The notes: generated by a model not told the origin, from the sequence alone. Positions 1 through 7,739 are shown, counted from the first letter of the stretch. The stretch is 64,000 nucleotides of DNA from Streptomyces adelaidensis (GCF_016598475.1 NZ_JAEMUX010000016.1:62001-126000), one strand, 5' to 3'. Program-made: numbers and translations.

Positions 1-277
1 AGCCGATGCCGTCCTTGGTGTCCAGGGCGCCCGGGCCGCCGTCTCCCGACGCCCAGTTGTCGCGGACATTGTTCGCTTCCTTGCCCGCCTCGCGATCGGC
101 GAGGACGTTCGTCCACCACAGCGAGTAGACGACGAACAGGCCGAGCACCAGGCCCGCGGTGATGAGCAGTTCGCCGAAGACACTGACCGCCATGGCGATC
201 CGGCCCGTGCCGCGGCGGCGCGGCACGGTCTCGGGCGCGCGCGTCTGCTCTTCGGTTTCGTCGGTGGTCACTGCCAC
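1..277 (-). CDS. class E-type sortase, N-terminal part (cut by window edge)
   Basis: Only the first 92 codons lie in the window. The protein starts VAVTTDETEE, has a short charged cytoplasmic head, one hydrophobic segment at about residues 35-55 (FGELLITAGLVLGLFVVYSL), then the WWTN and REAGKEA region. This matches the N-terminal layout of the complete sortase immediately upstream (WW-N--A, then a Trp-containing helix). Sortases are membrane-anchored cysteine transpeptidases that join LPXTG or LAXTG proteins to the cell wall. The catalytic half is outside the window, so activity cannot be judged. The GTG start at 277 is preceded by AAGGGCGG and lies 25 bp after the upstream sortase stop, which indicates a tandem duplication read as one operon. 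Confidence 0.8.
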   Translation of the reverse strand, partial: MAVTTDETEEQTRAPETVPRRRGTGRIAMAVSVFGELLITAGLVLGLFVVYSLWWTNVLADREAGKEANNVRDNWASGDGGPGALDTKDGIG

Positions 278-302
278 AGTTCATCCGCCCTTGGTCGAGC
301 CC

Positions 303-1568
303 CTACTGAACGAGCGCGTCGGGCTTTCCCTCGCTGCGCGGCCGTTCCTCCACCATCTTGCCCCACACGATCATGCGGTACTTGCTGGTGAACTCCGGCG
401 TGCACGTCGTCAGCGTGATGTAGCGGCCCGGCCCGGTGAAACCCGAACCCGGCGGGACGGGGTTGAGCACGCTCACGTTCGTCGGCGGTGTCACCGGCAG
501 GATCGAAGCCATGTCATAGACGTAGTACTTGTCCTGGGTCTCCACGACGATCGGGTCGCCCGGCTCCAGCCGGTTGATGTAGCGGAACGGTTCTCCATGC
601 GTATTGCGATGGCCCGCGATCCCGAAGTTGCCCGTCTTTTCCTCGGGCATCGCCGTCTTGATGCTGTTCTCGTCGTAGTGTCCGACCATTCCGCGGTCCA
701 GGACCTTCGACTTGCTGATGCCCTCGGCGATCGGCACGACGACATCCAGTTTCGGAATGTGCAGGATGGCGAAGCCCTGCCCCGGCTCGAACGCGCCCGG
801 CGCCCGCTTGCCGCTCTTCCACTCCTCCTGGAGGCTCGTCGCCTCCCTGCCCGCCTGCTGGTGGGCCCGGATGTTCGACCACCAGAGCTGGTACGTGACG
901 AACAGCAGCATCACCACACCGGTGGTGATGAACACCTCGCCGATGGCCCGGCTCGCCACCACGCCCGCGCTGGGTTTCCGCGCCCGCGCCGCGCGCCGCG
1001 CCTCGACCCGGGAGAGGGGGGTCGACGCCTCCCTGGCCGCCCCTAAGGGCCCCTCGGGCCCCTGAGCGCCTTCAGAGCCCGCGTGGGCGCCCAGGGAGAC
1101 CCCGTGCCTCCCGTGCCGTCTCGCGGCCTTACGGCGGGCCGCACGGCCCCCGGGAACGGACGGAGCGGGTATCGGATCGGCCGCCGCAGCTATGCGTCGC
1201 GCCTCCTCCACCCGGAGCGCCACGGTCTCCTCGTCGATCGGAGGGTGCTCCTGGGGGGTGTCCGTCGAGGGGTGCTCGTGGACGGTCGTCGTATCGAAGG
1301 ACTCGTAGCGGCCGCCGTACGGTGCCTGCGGACGCGGCTCATAGGCCTCGTACGGTTGCGCGTACGGCTGCTGCTGCCCGAACCAGTCTCCCTGGTCGTA
1401 CCGCGGACTCTGCTGGGCCTGCTGCGCCTGCCATTGCCGCTGGGGCTCGACCGCGTCGGCGGCCGGCGTCCCGGGCCCGAAGGCCTCCGCCTCGAACGCC
1501 TCGGCGCCCCCGTACGCGGCCTCGCCGCCGTAGGGGGCACTCTCGCGCTCGGGGCGCAGGGCCGTCAC
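303..1568 (-). CDS. class E-type sortase with long N-terminal cytoplasmic extension
   Basis: A 421-residue protein. The first ~200 residues are rich in Gln, Tyr, Pro and Ala and then basic, with no known fold. One membrane segment follows (FITTGVVMLLFVTYQLWW). The C-terminal half is a sortase domain with the catalytic His in AGHRNTHG, the nucleophile Cys389 in TLTTC and the Arg398 in KYRMIVWG. All three catalytic residues are present, so it should be active at the outer membrane face. TLTTC with a C-terminal IVWG is typical of the class E sortases that act on chaplin-type LAXTG proteins in Streptomyces. The GTG start overlaps the pabA stop as GTGA (1565-1568), indicating translational coupling, so longer ORF starts inside pabA are unlikely. 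The substrate is not identifiable here. Confidence 0.9.
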   Translation of the reverse strand: MTALRPERESAPYGGEAAYGGAEAFEAEAFGPGTPAADAVEPQRQWQAQQAQQSPRYDQGDWFGQQQPYAQPYEAYEPRPQAPYGGRYESFDTTTVHEHPSTDTPQEHPPIDEETVALRVEEARRIAAAADPIPAPSVPGGRAARRKAARRHGRHGVSLGAHAGSEGAQGPEGPLGAAREASTPLSRVEARRAARARKPSAGVVASRAIGEVFITTGVVMLLFVTYQLWWSNIRAHQQAGREATSLQEEWKSGKRAPGAFEPGQGFAILHIPKLDVVVPIAEGISKSKVLDRGMVGHYDENSIKTAMPEEKTGNFGIAGHRNTHGEPFRYINRLEPGDPIVVETQDKYYVYDMASILPVTPPTNVSVLNPVPPGSGFTGPGRYITLTTCTPEFTSKYRMIVWGKMVEERPRSEGKPDALVQ

Positions 1569-2215
1569 GCCGTGGCCCTGCCCACCACAGGCGCCAGCCC
1601 CGTCGACCTCGCCACGGCCCCCTGGTCCCCGCACTCCACCAGCCAGTTGGCGAGCATGCGGTGCCCATGCTCGGTGAGCACCGACTCGGGGTGGAACTGA
1701 ACGCCCTCGACGGGCAGTTCACGATGCCGGAGGCCCATGATGATCCCGTCGTGGGTGCGCGCCGTGACCTCCAGCTCGGCCGGCACGGTCGCCGGCTCGG
1801 CGGCCAGCGAGTGATAGCGGGTCGCGGTGAAGGGGGTCGGCAGGCCCGCGAAGACACCCTTGCCCCCGTGCTCCACCAGCGAGGTCTTGCCGTGCAGCAG
1901 TTCGGGCGCACGGTCCACGACACCGCCGTACGCCACCTGCATGGACTGCATGCCGAGGCAGACGCCGAAGACGGGGACGCCGGTCGCGGCGCAGTGGCGG
2001 ACCATGTCGACGCAGACGCCTGCCTCCTCGGGGGTTCCCGGCCCGGGGGACAGGAGCACGCCGTCGAAGCCGTCCTGGGCGTGCGCGGTCCCCACCTCGT
2101 CGTTGCGCAGCACCTCGCACTCGGCACCCAGCTGGTACAGGTACTGGACCAGGTTGAAGACGAAGCTGTCGTAGTTGTCGACGACGAGGACGCGGGCGGG
2201 GCGGGCAGCACTCAC
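1565..2215 (-). CDS. pabA: aminodeoxychorismate/anthranilate synthase glutamine amidotransferase component II
   Basis: A 216-residue class I glutamine amidotransferase (PabA/TrpG). It hydrolyses glutamine and passes ammonia to a chorismate-binding partner to make p-aminobenzoate or anthranilate. Visible motifs are VVDNYDSF at the N-terminus, the oxyanion-hole segment LSPGPGTP, the nucleophile Cys86 in FGVCLGMQ, and the catalytic His-Glu in QFHPESV. The length is full for the family. The GTG start overlaps the preceding peptide gene as GTGA, and the stop overlaps the next sortase as GTGA, so it is embedded in a coupled operon with no PabB/TrpE partner nearby. The position between crgA and the kinase/sortase region matches trpG/pabA in other actinobacterial origin regions. 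PabA rather than TrpG is a guess, since these subunits are often shared. Confidence 0.93.
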   Translation of the reverse strand: MSAARPARVLVVDNYDSFVFNLVQYLYQLGAECEVLRNDEVGTAHAQDGFDGVLLSPGPGTPEEAGVCVDMVRHCAATGVPVFGVCLGMQSMQVAYGGVVDRAPELLHGKTSLVEHGGKGVFAGLPTPFTATRYHSLAAEPATVPAELEVTARTHDGIIMGLRHRELPVEGVQFHPESVLTEHGHRMLANWLVECGDQGAVARSTGLAPVVGRATA

Positions 2216-2373
2216 TTGTCGTTCACCGTCGAATCGTTGAAGGGCAGCAGGGGCTCGGCCCACGGAAAGATGTACTGGAAGAGGACGTAGACGACGGCCA
2301 GGGTCAGCACGACGGAAATCAGCGCCCTCAGCCACGCGTTACCCGGCAGATGTCGCCAGATCCAGCCGTACAT
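2212..2373 (-). CDS. small single-span membrane peptide
   Basis: A 53-residue peptide starting MYGWIWRHLPG, preceded by the strong ribosome site GAAGGAAGGGAC. It has one hydrophobic segment (ALISVVLTLAVVYVLFQYIF) and a short acidic outer tail ending NDSTVNDK. The stop overlaps the pabA start as GTGA. I know no function. It sits between a sortase and pabA and is probably co-translated with them. The strong ribosome site and the exact overlap argue that it is a real gene. Confidence 0.75.
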   Translation of the reverse strand: MYGWIWRHLPGNAWLRALISVVLTLAVVYVLFQYIFPWAEPLLPFNDSTVNDK

Positions 2374-2426
2374 GCCGTCCCTTCCTTCACACCACAGCAC
2401 CGGACTCACGCCGTACCGCCACCAGA

Positions 2427-3119
2427 CTAACGGCGTAGTGCCTCCGGTTTCCCGGCCTCCACAGGCTGTGTGGATTCCAGATGGCCCCAGACGATGAGCC
2501 GATGACTGTGCCCCCACTCCGGGTCGCATGTCGTCAGCGTCAGATAACGTCCCGCGCGCGTGAACCCCGATTTCCTCGGGACGGGGTCGATGACCTGGAC
2601 GTCCGCAGGCAATGTCCGATAGGGCCCCTTGTCGATGACGTACGTGAACCAGTCCGCGCCGTCGGTCAGGACGACGGCGTCGCCAGGGCGCAGCTTGGGA
2701 AGATCTTTGAAGGGATCGCCGTATGTGCGGCGATGGCCGGCGACCGCGAAGTTCCCCTTCTGCCCCAGCTGCGTGGTGTTCGCGTAGTGACCGAGCCCTT
2801 TCTTGAGAGTGGCCGTCTTCGTCCCCTCAAGGACGGGCTTGTTCCACGTGAAACCAAGCCGCGGGATGTACATGAGGGCGAAGGGTTTGCCGTCCTTGTA
2901 CGGGGTGGGCGGCTCCGGGGCCGCCGAGGAGCCCGGCGTGGACGTCGGACTCACCGGCTGCTTCGCCCACTGGTCCTGGAGCAGGGCGACCTGGTGGGCC
3001 ATCGCGGTGTCGGCCTTCACACCGGTCCAGAACAGCACGTAGACGACGAAGAGCACGAGCAGGGTGCCGAGGGTGATGCAGAGTTCGCTGACGGTCCTGA
3101 CGATCACGCGCACCGACAC
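2427..3119 (-). CDS. class E-type sortase (compact form)
   Basis: A 230-residue sortase without the long N-terminal extension of its neighbour. Residues ~8-32 form a membrane anchor (LCITLGTLLVLFVVYVLF). A Pro/Ser/Thr-rich linker follows, then the catalytic domain with His in AGHRRTYG, Cys in TLTTC and Arg in HRLIVWG. All catalytic residues are present. The GTG start lies 17 bp downstream of the DUF881 gene stop, so the two are probably co-transcribed. It is the third sortase within 3.1 kb. A near-match to the ParB site lies inside the gene (2841-2854). Confidence 0.9.
   Translation of the reverse strand: MSVRVIVRTVSELCITLGTLLVLFVVYVLFWTGVKADTAMAHQVALLQDQWAKQPVSPTSTPGSSAAPEPPTPYKDGKPFALMYIPRLGFTWNKPVLEGTKTATLKKGLGHYANTTQLGQKGNFAVAGHRRTYGDPFKDLPKLRPGDAVVLTDGADWFTYVIDKGPYRTLPADVQVIDPVPRKSGFTRAGRYLTLTTCDPEWGHSHRLIVWGHLESTQPVEAGKPEALRR
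2841..2854. promoter_or_regulatory. degenerate parS-like site (one mismatch)
   Basis: GTTCCACGTGAAAC differs from the ParB site GTTTCACGTGAAAC at one base (C for T at position 4), which breaks the palindrome. It lies in the sortase coding sequence, in a different reading frame from the parS copies inside parA and parB. It may be a weak ParB site or chance. Confidence 0.4.
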
Positions 3120-3136
3120 GGGTCCCCCGGCTGCCG

Positions 3137-3916
3137 TTACTCCACGGGCTTCGCGTACTTCAGATCCACTGTGCCGGAGTAGCCGGGCAGAGTCACCGGC
3201 CCGTCCTCGGTTACTTTCCAGCCCAGCCCGTAGACGTTGACGTACACCATGTAGTTCTGGATCGCCTCGCTCGCCGCGAGCGCCTTCTGCAGCTTCTCCG
3301 GATCACCGACGGCCTGGATCTTGTACGGCGGTGAATAGACGCGGCCCTGGAGGATCAGGGTGTTGCCGACGCACCGGACGGCGCTGGTGGAGATCAGCCG
3401 CTGGTCCATGACCTTGATGCCCTCCGCGTCGGCCAGCCACAGGGCGTTCACGACGGCCTGGAGGTCCTGCTGGTGGATGACCAGGTAGTCGGGCTGGGGT
3501 TCGGGGTAGCCGGGGAGCTTGGCGGTGGCGTCCGGCGGAGCGTCGTCGAGGGTGACGGTGATGGCCTCGCCCTTGAGCTTCTGGGTGCCGGCGTTCTTCT
3601 CCAGCGCCTTGAGGCGGGCGTCCTCGGCCCTGGTGCTGCCGTCGTCCCGTTCGGCGAGGGCCTCGACGTCGTCCCGGAGCACCGCGTTGGACTCGTCGAG
3701 CTGTCCGTTCTTGTGGCTGCGCTCCTGGACGAGGTCGGAGAGCTTCAGCAGCGAGGCGTCCGTACGGATGTTCGTGCCCTTGGCGGTGTCGAAGCTGGTG
3801 AAGAAGATCAGCCCTGCGAGGGCGAAGACCCCGACGGTGAGCACCCGAGCGGGCCGGAAGCCGCCCCGGGAGGAGGCGTCGGAACCGGCCTCGGGGGAGT
3901 CGGCTGAATTGCTCAA
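3137..3916 (-). CDS. DUF881 family membrane protein
   Basis: A 259-residue protein. A Ser/Gly-rich cytoplasmic head precedes one membrane span at about residues 27-43 (LTVGVFALAGLIFFTSF). A predicted coiled-coil stretch follows (residues ~55-110), then a conserved external domain with VITLDDAP-like and VRCVGNTLILQGRVYSPPY features typical of DUF881. The start codon is TTG (TTG AGC AAT), with AAGGAG about 11 bases upstream. DUF881 genes neighbour crgA and pabA/trpG in many actinobacterial origin regions. The molecular role is unknown; an envelope or division role is inferred from context. It heads the minus-strand operon that continues into the sortases. Confidence 0.85.
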   Translation of the reverse strand: MSNSADSPEAGSDASSRGGFRPARVLTVGVFALAGLIFFTSFDTAKGTNIRTDASLLKLSDLVQERSHKNGQLDESNAVLRDDVEALAERDDGSTRAEDARLKALEKNAGTQKLKGEAITVTLDDAPPDATAKLPGYPEPQPDYLVIHQQDLQAVVNALWLADAEGIKVMDQRLISTSAVRCVGNTLILQGRVYSPPYKIQAVGDPEKLQKALAASEAIQNYMVYVNVYGLGWKVTEDGPVTLPGYSGTVDLKYAKPVE

Positions 3917-4058
3917 CGTACCCTTATCTCCTTAGGCGCCGCGGAAGCACTACGCTAACGGACGCCCGGGGGAGCATTCAGTGTCCCCTTGTACGCTGCC
4001 CCGGAGCCCGCCACCGTTCCCTGCGCGGCCACGCAGCGCATCGACAGGAGAGACCCTC

Positions 4059-4313
4059 GTGCCGAAGTCACGTATCCGCAAGAAGGCCGACTACACGCCG
4101 CCGCCGTCCAAGCAGGCCACGGCTATCAAGCTGAACAGCCGCGGCTGGGTGGCGCCCGTCATGCTGGCCATGTTCCTCATCGGGCTCGCCTGGATCGTCG
4201 TCTTCTATGTGACCGACGGCACGCTGCCCATCGACTCGCTCGGCAACTGGAACATCGTGGTCGGCTTCGGCTTCATCGCCGCGGGATTCGGCGTCTCGAC
4301 CCAGTGGAAGTAG
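4059..4313 (+). CDS. crgA: cell division protein CrgA
   Basis: An 84-residue integral membrane protein with an N-terminal basic stretch ([15 protein letters not shown]) and two membrane spans ([20 protein letters not shown] and [16 protein letters not shown]), ending in STQWK. CrgA recruits or restrains septal proteins. In Streptomyces it coordinates growth with FtsZ-ring formation in aerial hyphae. In mycobacteria it bridges FtsZ, FtsQ and PBPs. The GTG start at 4059 follows GACAGGAG at good spacing. It is divergent from the DUF881 gene and convergent with the rhomboid gene. Confidence 0.95.
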   Translation: MPKSRIRKKADYTPPPSKQATAIKLNSRGWVAPVMLAMFLIGLAWIVVFYVTDGTLPIDSLGNWNIVVGFGFIAAGFGVSTQWK

Positions 4314-4360
4314 CGGTCTCCACTCGGTGGAAGTAGTTCTCCCCAGAGCTATCCACGGAG

Positions 4361-4562
4361 TTATCCACAGGTGTTTTCCACAGTGGGGAAAAAGAACGAC
4401 GATCTGTGGATAACTCATCGAGGGTTGACGCCGGTACGACAGACCTACCGGCACCAGCAAACATGTTCGCCCCCTGCCTGACCTGCGAAAACGCAGGTGA
4501 GCGCCAGGGGGCGCACCTGTTCCCGCACGCTATGCACAAGATCCGCCACGGTCTGTGGACAA
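4361..4562. promoter_or_regulatory. DnaA-box cluster outside oriC (left cluster)
   Basis: This lies in the 312-bp stretch between crgA and the rhomboid gene, which has no gene of its own. Perfect DnaA boxes TTATCCACA (4361-4369, plus) and TGTGGATAA (4405-4413, minus) face each other 35 bp apart. TTTTCCACA lies between them (4374-4382) and TGTGGACAA follows (4554-4562, the actinobacterial TTGTCCACA on the minus strand). CTATCCACG at 4350-4358 is a weaker match. DnaA binds such 9-mers. About 20 kb from oriC, this is a candidate titration site. DnaA-box clusters near but outside oriC are known in Streptomyces coelicolor. Confidence 0.75.
4469..4512. terminator. two-tier hairpin between convergent crgA and rhomboid genes
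   Basis: The outer arms GCCCCCTG (4469-4476) and CAGGGGGC (4505-4512) pair over 8 bp. The inner arms ACCTGCG (4481-4487) and CGCAGGT (4492-4498) pair over 7 bp around an AAAA loop. There is no T-run, but such hairpins are the usual terminators in this genus. It can serve both strands. Confidence 0.6.
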
Positions 4563-4625
4563 CAGTTCCACATCAGGGCCGACCGGGTGTCGGCGAGCTG
4601 TCGGCCGGCCTCGATCCGAGCCGCC

Positions 4626-5516
4626 TCAGGTGAGCTGTGCGGTCCTGACCAGCGTGATGACCACCACGGCAGCCAGCATCAGGGCGCAGACGCCGTACTG
4701 GATCAAGGCCCGCCGCTCGCGCGGTGCGTGGACCATCGCATAGCCGATCAGGACGCCGCCGACGAGGCCGCCGACATGGGCCTCCCAGGCGATGCCGGAC
4801 CAGCCGAAGGTGATGATCAGGTTGATGACCAGCAGGATGACGACCGGGCGCATGTCGTACTTCAGCCGCCGCATGAGGATGGCCGTCGCGCCGAAGAGCC
4901 CGAAGATGGCGCCCGAGGCGCCGAGAGACGGCTGGTTCTGCTCAGCAAGCAGATAGGTGAGCGCGCTGCCCGCGAGGCCCGAGGCGAAGTAGAGCGCGAG
5001 ATAGCGGGCGCGGCCGAGCGCCGCCTCCAGCGGGCCGCCGATCCACCACAGGCTGAGCATGTTGAAGGCGATGTGCATGATGCTGCCGTGCAGGAACATC
5101 GATGTCACCAGCCGGTACCACTGGCCTTCGGCGACGCCCTGGAGCGAGGAGCCGAGCTCCGGGACCCAGGCCCGTCCGATGAGGTCGAACCGGTCGGTGA
5201 AGCGGTCGCCCACTGACATCTGCACCAGGAAGAGCAGCAGGTTCACACCCACGAGGATCTTGGTGACGAGCCGGGGGTCGGCCGCGACCGTGCCGCCCGC
5301 GAGGGTGCGCGGGGCGGAGGCGGACGGGGCGTGTCCCGTGCCGGAGCCGTTCCGGACGCATTCCGGGCACTGGAAGCCGACGGAGGCGCTCACCATGCAC
5401 TCGGGGCAGATGGGGCGCTCACAGCGGGTGCAGCGGATGCCCGTCTCGCGGTCCGGGTGCCGGTAGCAGGTGGGCAGGCTCTGCGCGTCCTGCGAGCCGC
5501 TCGGCACCTGGTCCAT
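4626..5516 (-). CDS. rhomboid family intramembrane serine protease with N-terminal zinc finger
   Basis: A 296-residue protein starting MDQVPSGSQ. This ATG has GGAGGG at good spacing, better than the ORF start 14 codons upstream. The N-terminus is a B-box-like Cys/His cluster (CYRHPDRETGIRCTRC ... CPEC ... CPEC) likely to bind zinc. The rhomboid domain follows with six or more membrane spans: the WYRLVTSMFLHGSIMHIAFNM region, catalytic Ser in GASGAIFG and catalytic His in EAHVGG. It should cleave membrane proteins within the bilayer; the substrate is unknown. It is convergent with crgA, and the cyclophilin gene lies upstream on the same strand with a 99-bp gap. Confidence 0.93.
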   Translation of the reverse strand: MDQVPSGSQDAQSLPTCYRHPDRETGIRCTRCERPICPECMVSASVGFQCPECVRNGSGTGHAPSASAPRTLAGGTVAADPRLVTKILVGVNLLLFLVQMSVGDRFTDRFDLIGRAWVPELGSSLQGVAEGQWYRLVTSMFLHGSIMHIAFNMLSLWWIGGPLEAALGRARYLALYFASGLAGSALTYLLAEQNQPSLGASGAIFGLFGATAILMRRLKYDMRPVVILLVINLIITFGWSGIAWEAHVGGLVGGVLIGYAMVHAPRERRALIQYGVCALMLAAVVVITLVRTAQLT

Positions 5517-5615
5517 GAGTCCCTCCGTCTCGGGTGAGGCACGCATCGCCCCGCTCATCCTTACGGACGGGCGGGGCGATTGGTTCCCTTCCGGGGCCTT
5601 GTGAACCTTTCGGGT

Positions 5616-6149
5616 TCAGCCCTGGCGGGTCTCCACGACGACCGACTCGATGACCACGTCGTTGACCGGGCGGTCGGTGCGCGGATTGGTCTGCGCGCCG
5701 GCGATCACGTCCACGACCTTCTGGCTGGCCGCGTCGACGACCTCCCCGAAGATGGTGTGCTTGCGGTTCAGCCACGCCGTCGGGGAGACGGTGATGAAGA
5801 ACTGCGATCCGTTGGTGCCCGGGCCGGCGTTGGCCATGGCCAGCAGGTAGGGCTTGTCGAAGCCGAGGTCCGGGTGGAACTCGTCCGCGAACTGGTAGCC
5901 GGGACCACCGGTGCCGTTGCCCAGCGGGTCACCGCCCTGGATCATGAATCCACTGATCACCCGGTGGAAGACCGTGCCGTCGTAGAGCTTGTCCGTGGAC
6001 TTCTGCCCGGTGGCCGGGTTGGTCCACTCACGCTCGCCCTGGGCGAGCTCGACGAAGTTACGGACCGTCTTGGGCGCGTGGTTCGGCAGCAGCCGTACCT
6101 CGATGTCGCCATGGTTGGTCTTCAGGGTGGCGTACAGCTGCTCTGCCAC
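5616..6149 (-). CDS. peptidyl-prolyl cis-trans isomerase, cyclophilin type
   Basis: A 177-residue cytoplasmic cyclophilin that speeds isomerisation of bonds preceding proline. It has the family signature YDGTVFHRVISGFMIQGGDP with the catalytic Arg and the active-site run GTNGSQFFITVSPTAWLNRKHTIFG. There is no signal peptide. The GTG start (VAEQLYATLKTNHG) follows GGAAGG. Earlier in-frame starts are rejected because the added ~57 residues look like noise. A cyclophilin (ppiA) sits in the same place in mycobacterial origin regions. Confidence 0.95.
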   Translation of the reverse strand: MAEQLYATLKTNHGDIEVRLLPNHAPKTVRNFVELAQGEREWTNPATGQKSTDKLYDGTVFHRVISGFMIQGGDPLGNGTGGPGYQFADEFHPDLGFDKPYLLAMANAGPGTNGSQFFITVSPTAWLNRKHTIFGEVVDAASQKVVDVIAGAQTNPRTDRPVNDVVIESVVVETRQG

Positions 6150-6509
6150 GATCTGCCTTCCGTTGTCCTCTGTGACTTCCCAGATCCTCGCACGGACCAC
6201 GCCGTCCGTCCCCCGAGGCCCACACCTCCTGGACGGCGGGCACGCGGAAAACCGGTCGAGTACCCCCGTACCGGCGCGCTTCGCGGCGATCCGTGGCATT
6301 GTCGGCACTGTCGTGGACAAGTTCCCGTTGTCCCGTATTCATCCTCTATTGCACGTGACCGGTTCATGAGCGGCTCTTGCTCGATGATCTCCCGGAGTCG
6401 GCGCCATGACCCGGATGCCCGCCCTCACATGCCCCGGAGCGTTCCAGGAGGCATGATCCCCAAAAGGGTGGAAAGTCGAATTACGTACGCCACCGAGGAG
6501 GAGGATCCC
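6150..6509. other. divergent intergenic region, no gene seen
   Basis: These 360 bp separate the cyclophilin gene (minus) from the next plus-strand gene and must carry promoters for both. No tRNA, DnaA box, parS site or long inverted repeat stands out. The only clear signal is the GAGGAGGAGG ribosome site at its right end. Confidence 0.5.
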
Positions 6510-7211
6510 GTGACCCGCATCGACAGCGTGCGCGCCGCGACCGGCTCGGCGAAGGACAGCGTGCTGCACGCCGCGGAAGTGGTGGCGCCCTACGCCGACA
6601 CGGCCAAGGACAAGGCCTCGCACTACGCGCACGAAGCACGCGTACGACTCGCGCCGAAAGTGTCACAGGCCGCGGGGCAGGCACGCGTGCAGTACGACGC
6701 GTATGTCGTCCCGCGCCTGGAACAAGCCCGCACGCATGTGCCGCCGAAGGTCGACCACGCGGCCCACGAAGCCGCCGTCCGCACGCGACAGGCGGCCCGC
6801 CAGGCCGCCGACTACTCACGTCCACGTATCGAACAGGCGGTGGCCGCCGCGGGCCCCGCCCGCGGCGAGGCAGCTGCCCGCGGTGCCGCGGCGTTGGCCG
6901 CACTGCGCGGGCAGGTCTCGCCCCAACAGATCCACAGGCTGGTGCGCAGGCAGCAGCGCCGCGCGAGGCTCGGCCGCGCCGTCAAGGGCATGGCCGTGCT
7001 CGGCGTCCTGGCAGGCGGCGCCTTCGCCGCCTGGAAGTGGTGGGACAAGCAGGCCAACCCTGACTGGCTGGTCGAGCCCCCCGCTGCCACCGAGGTCTCC
7101 GACCCCGGCCACCTGTCCTCCGTCGACGGCAGCGGTCAGTCCGCCCTCGACCCCGAGGTCCAGGCCAAGCAGGCCGAGCAGGAGGAGGCCGACCGCGACG
7201 ACCGCCGCTGA
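6510..7211 (+). CDS. helical, membrane-anchored protein of unknown function (DUF5324-like)
   Basis: A 233-residue protein. Residues 1-140 are Ala-, Lys- and Arg-rich and predicted largely helical, with amphipathic repeats (AKDKASHYAHEARVRLAPKV, HEAAVRTRQAARQAADY) like apolipoprotein or LEA-type helices. One membrane span follows (AVKGMAVLGVLAGGAFAAWKWW), then a short acidic tail ending EEADRDDRR. The GTG start at 6510 has a very strong ribosome site (GAGGAGGAGG). I recognise the layout from Streptomyces genomes but not a function. An envelope-associated or scaffold role is only a guess. Confidence 0.8.
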   Translation: MTRIDSVRAATGSAKDSVLHAAEVVAPYADTAKDKASHYAHEARVRLAPKVSQAAGQARVQYDAYVVPRLEQARTHVPPKVDHAAHEAAVRTRQAARQAADYSRPRIEQAVAAAGPARGEAAARGAAALAALRGQVSPQQIHRLVRRQQRRARLGRAVKGMAVLGVLAGGAFAAWKWWDKQANPDWLVEPPAATEVSDPGHLSSVDGSGQSALDPEVQAKQAEQEEADRDDRR

Positions 7212-7313
7212 GAGCCGGCAGCCGAGGCCATTTTTCCGAGGCCACCGCTGTCCCAGGGCGCCGTCATCCCCAGATTGCCGGTGCCCGAGGGTGCGTTCGA
7301 CCAGGCACCTTTC

Positions 7314-7365
7314 AACAGCCCTGTGGGGCAGAAGACTTGAAGATCTTCTGCCCCACAGGGCTGTT
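7314..7365. terminator. strong perfect hairpin, right arm running into parS
   Basis: The arms at 7314-7335 and 7344-7365 are exactly complementary over 22 bp, with an 8-base loop (CTTGAAGA). It probably terminates the plus-strand gene ending at 7211. The last three bases of the right arm are the first three of the parS site at 7363. The surrounding 7212-7666 has no gene. Confidence 0.75.
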
Positions 7366-7376
7366 TCACGTGAAAC
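7363..7376. promoter_or_regulatory. parS: parS site
   Basis: Perfect 14-bp palindrome GTTTCACGTGAAAC, the Streptomyces ParB site. It is the only perfect copy in this window on the left side of oriC, about 17 kb from it. Confidence 0.95.
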
Positions 7377-7621
7377 GTCCCCCCTTCCCGACTGCGGGAA
7401 CACATAGCCGGAATGTATTGATCCGGTTGCAAAGGGTGATGCACACACTTGGCCGCGTCCCGTTGTGATCCGGACCACTGATTTCGCAAATGCGCACGTC
7501 GACACGTGCCACCGCACGTCACCCCTTCCAGCGGGCTTCTCATGACGCAGTGCACAGATAGCGATCGCGACGATCCCTGCCCTGAAGGCGCCGGGGCCTT
7601 CGGCGCCGACGGCAGACAAAA

Positions 7622-7657
7622 GACCGGGCCGGATGTCGTGAGACATCCGGCCCGGTC
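7622..7657 (-). terminator. terminator of tRNA-Ala
   Basis: A perfect 16-bp stem (7622-7637 with 7642-7657) with a four-base loop. On the minus strand it is followed by TTTTG, immediately 3' of the tRNA gene. Confidence 0.85.
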
Positions 7658-7666
7658 AATCCACTG

Positions 7667-7739
7667 TGGAGCCTAGGGGAGTCGAACCCCTGACATCTGC
7701 CATGCAAAGACAGCGCTCTACCAACTGAGCTAAGGCCCC
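7667..7739 (-). tRNA. tRNA-Ala (anticodon TGC)
   Basis: A 73-nt cloverleaf on the minus strand: acceptor GGGGCCT/AGGCTCC, D-arm with AGCTCAGTTGGTAGAGC, anticodon arm with TTTGCAT (anticodon TGC), and T-arm with GGTTCGACTCC. The discriminator base is A and CCA is not encoded. tRNA-Ala and tRNA-Ile near gyrA are a common actinobacterial arrangement. Confidence 0.97.
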
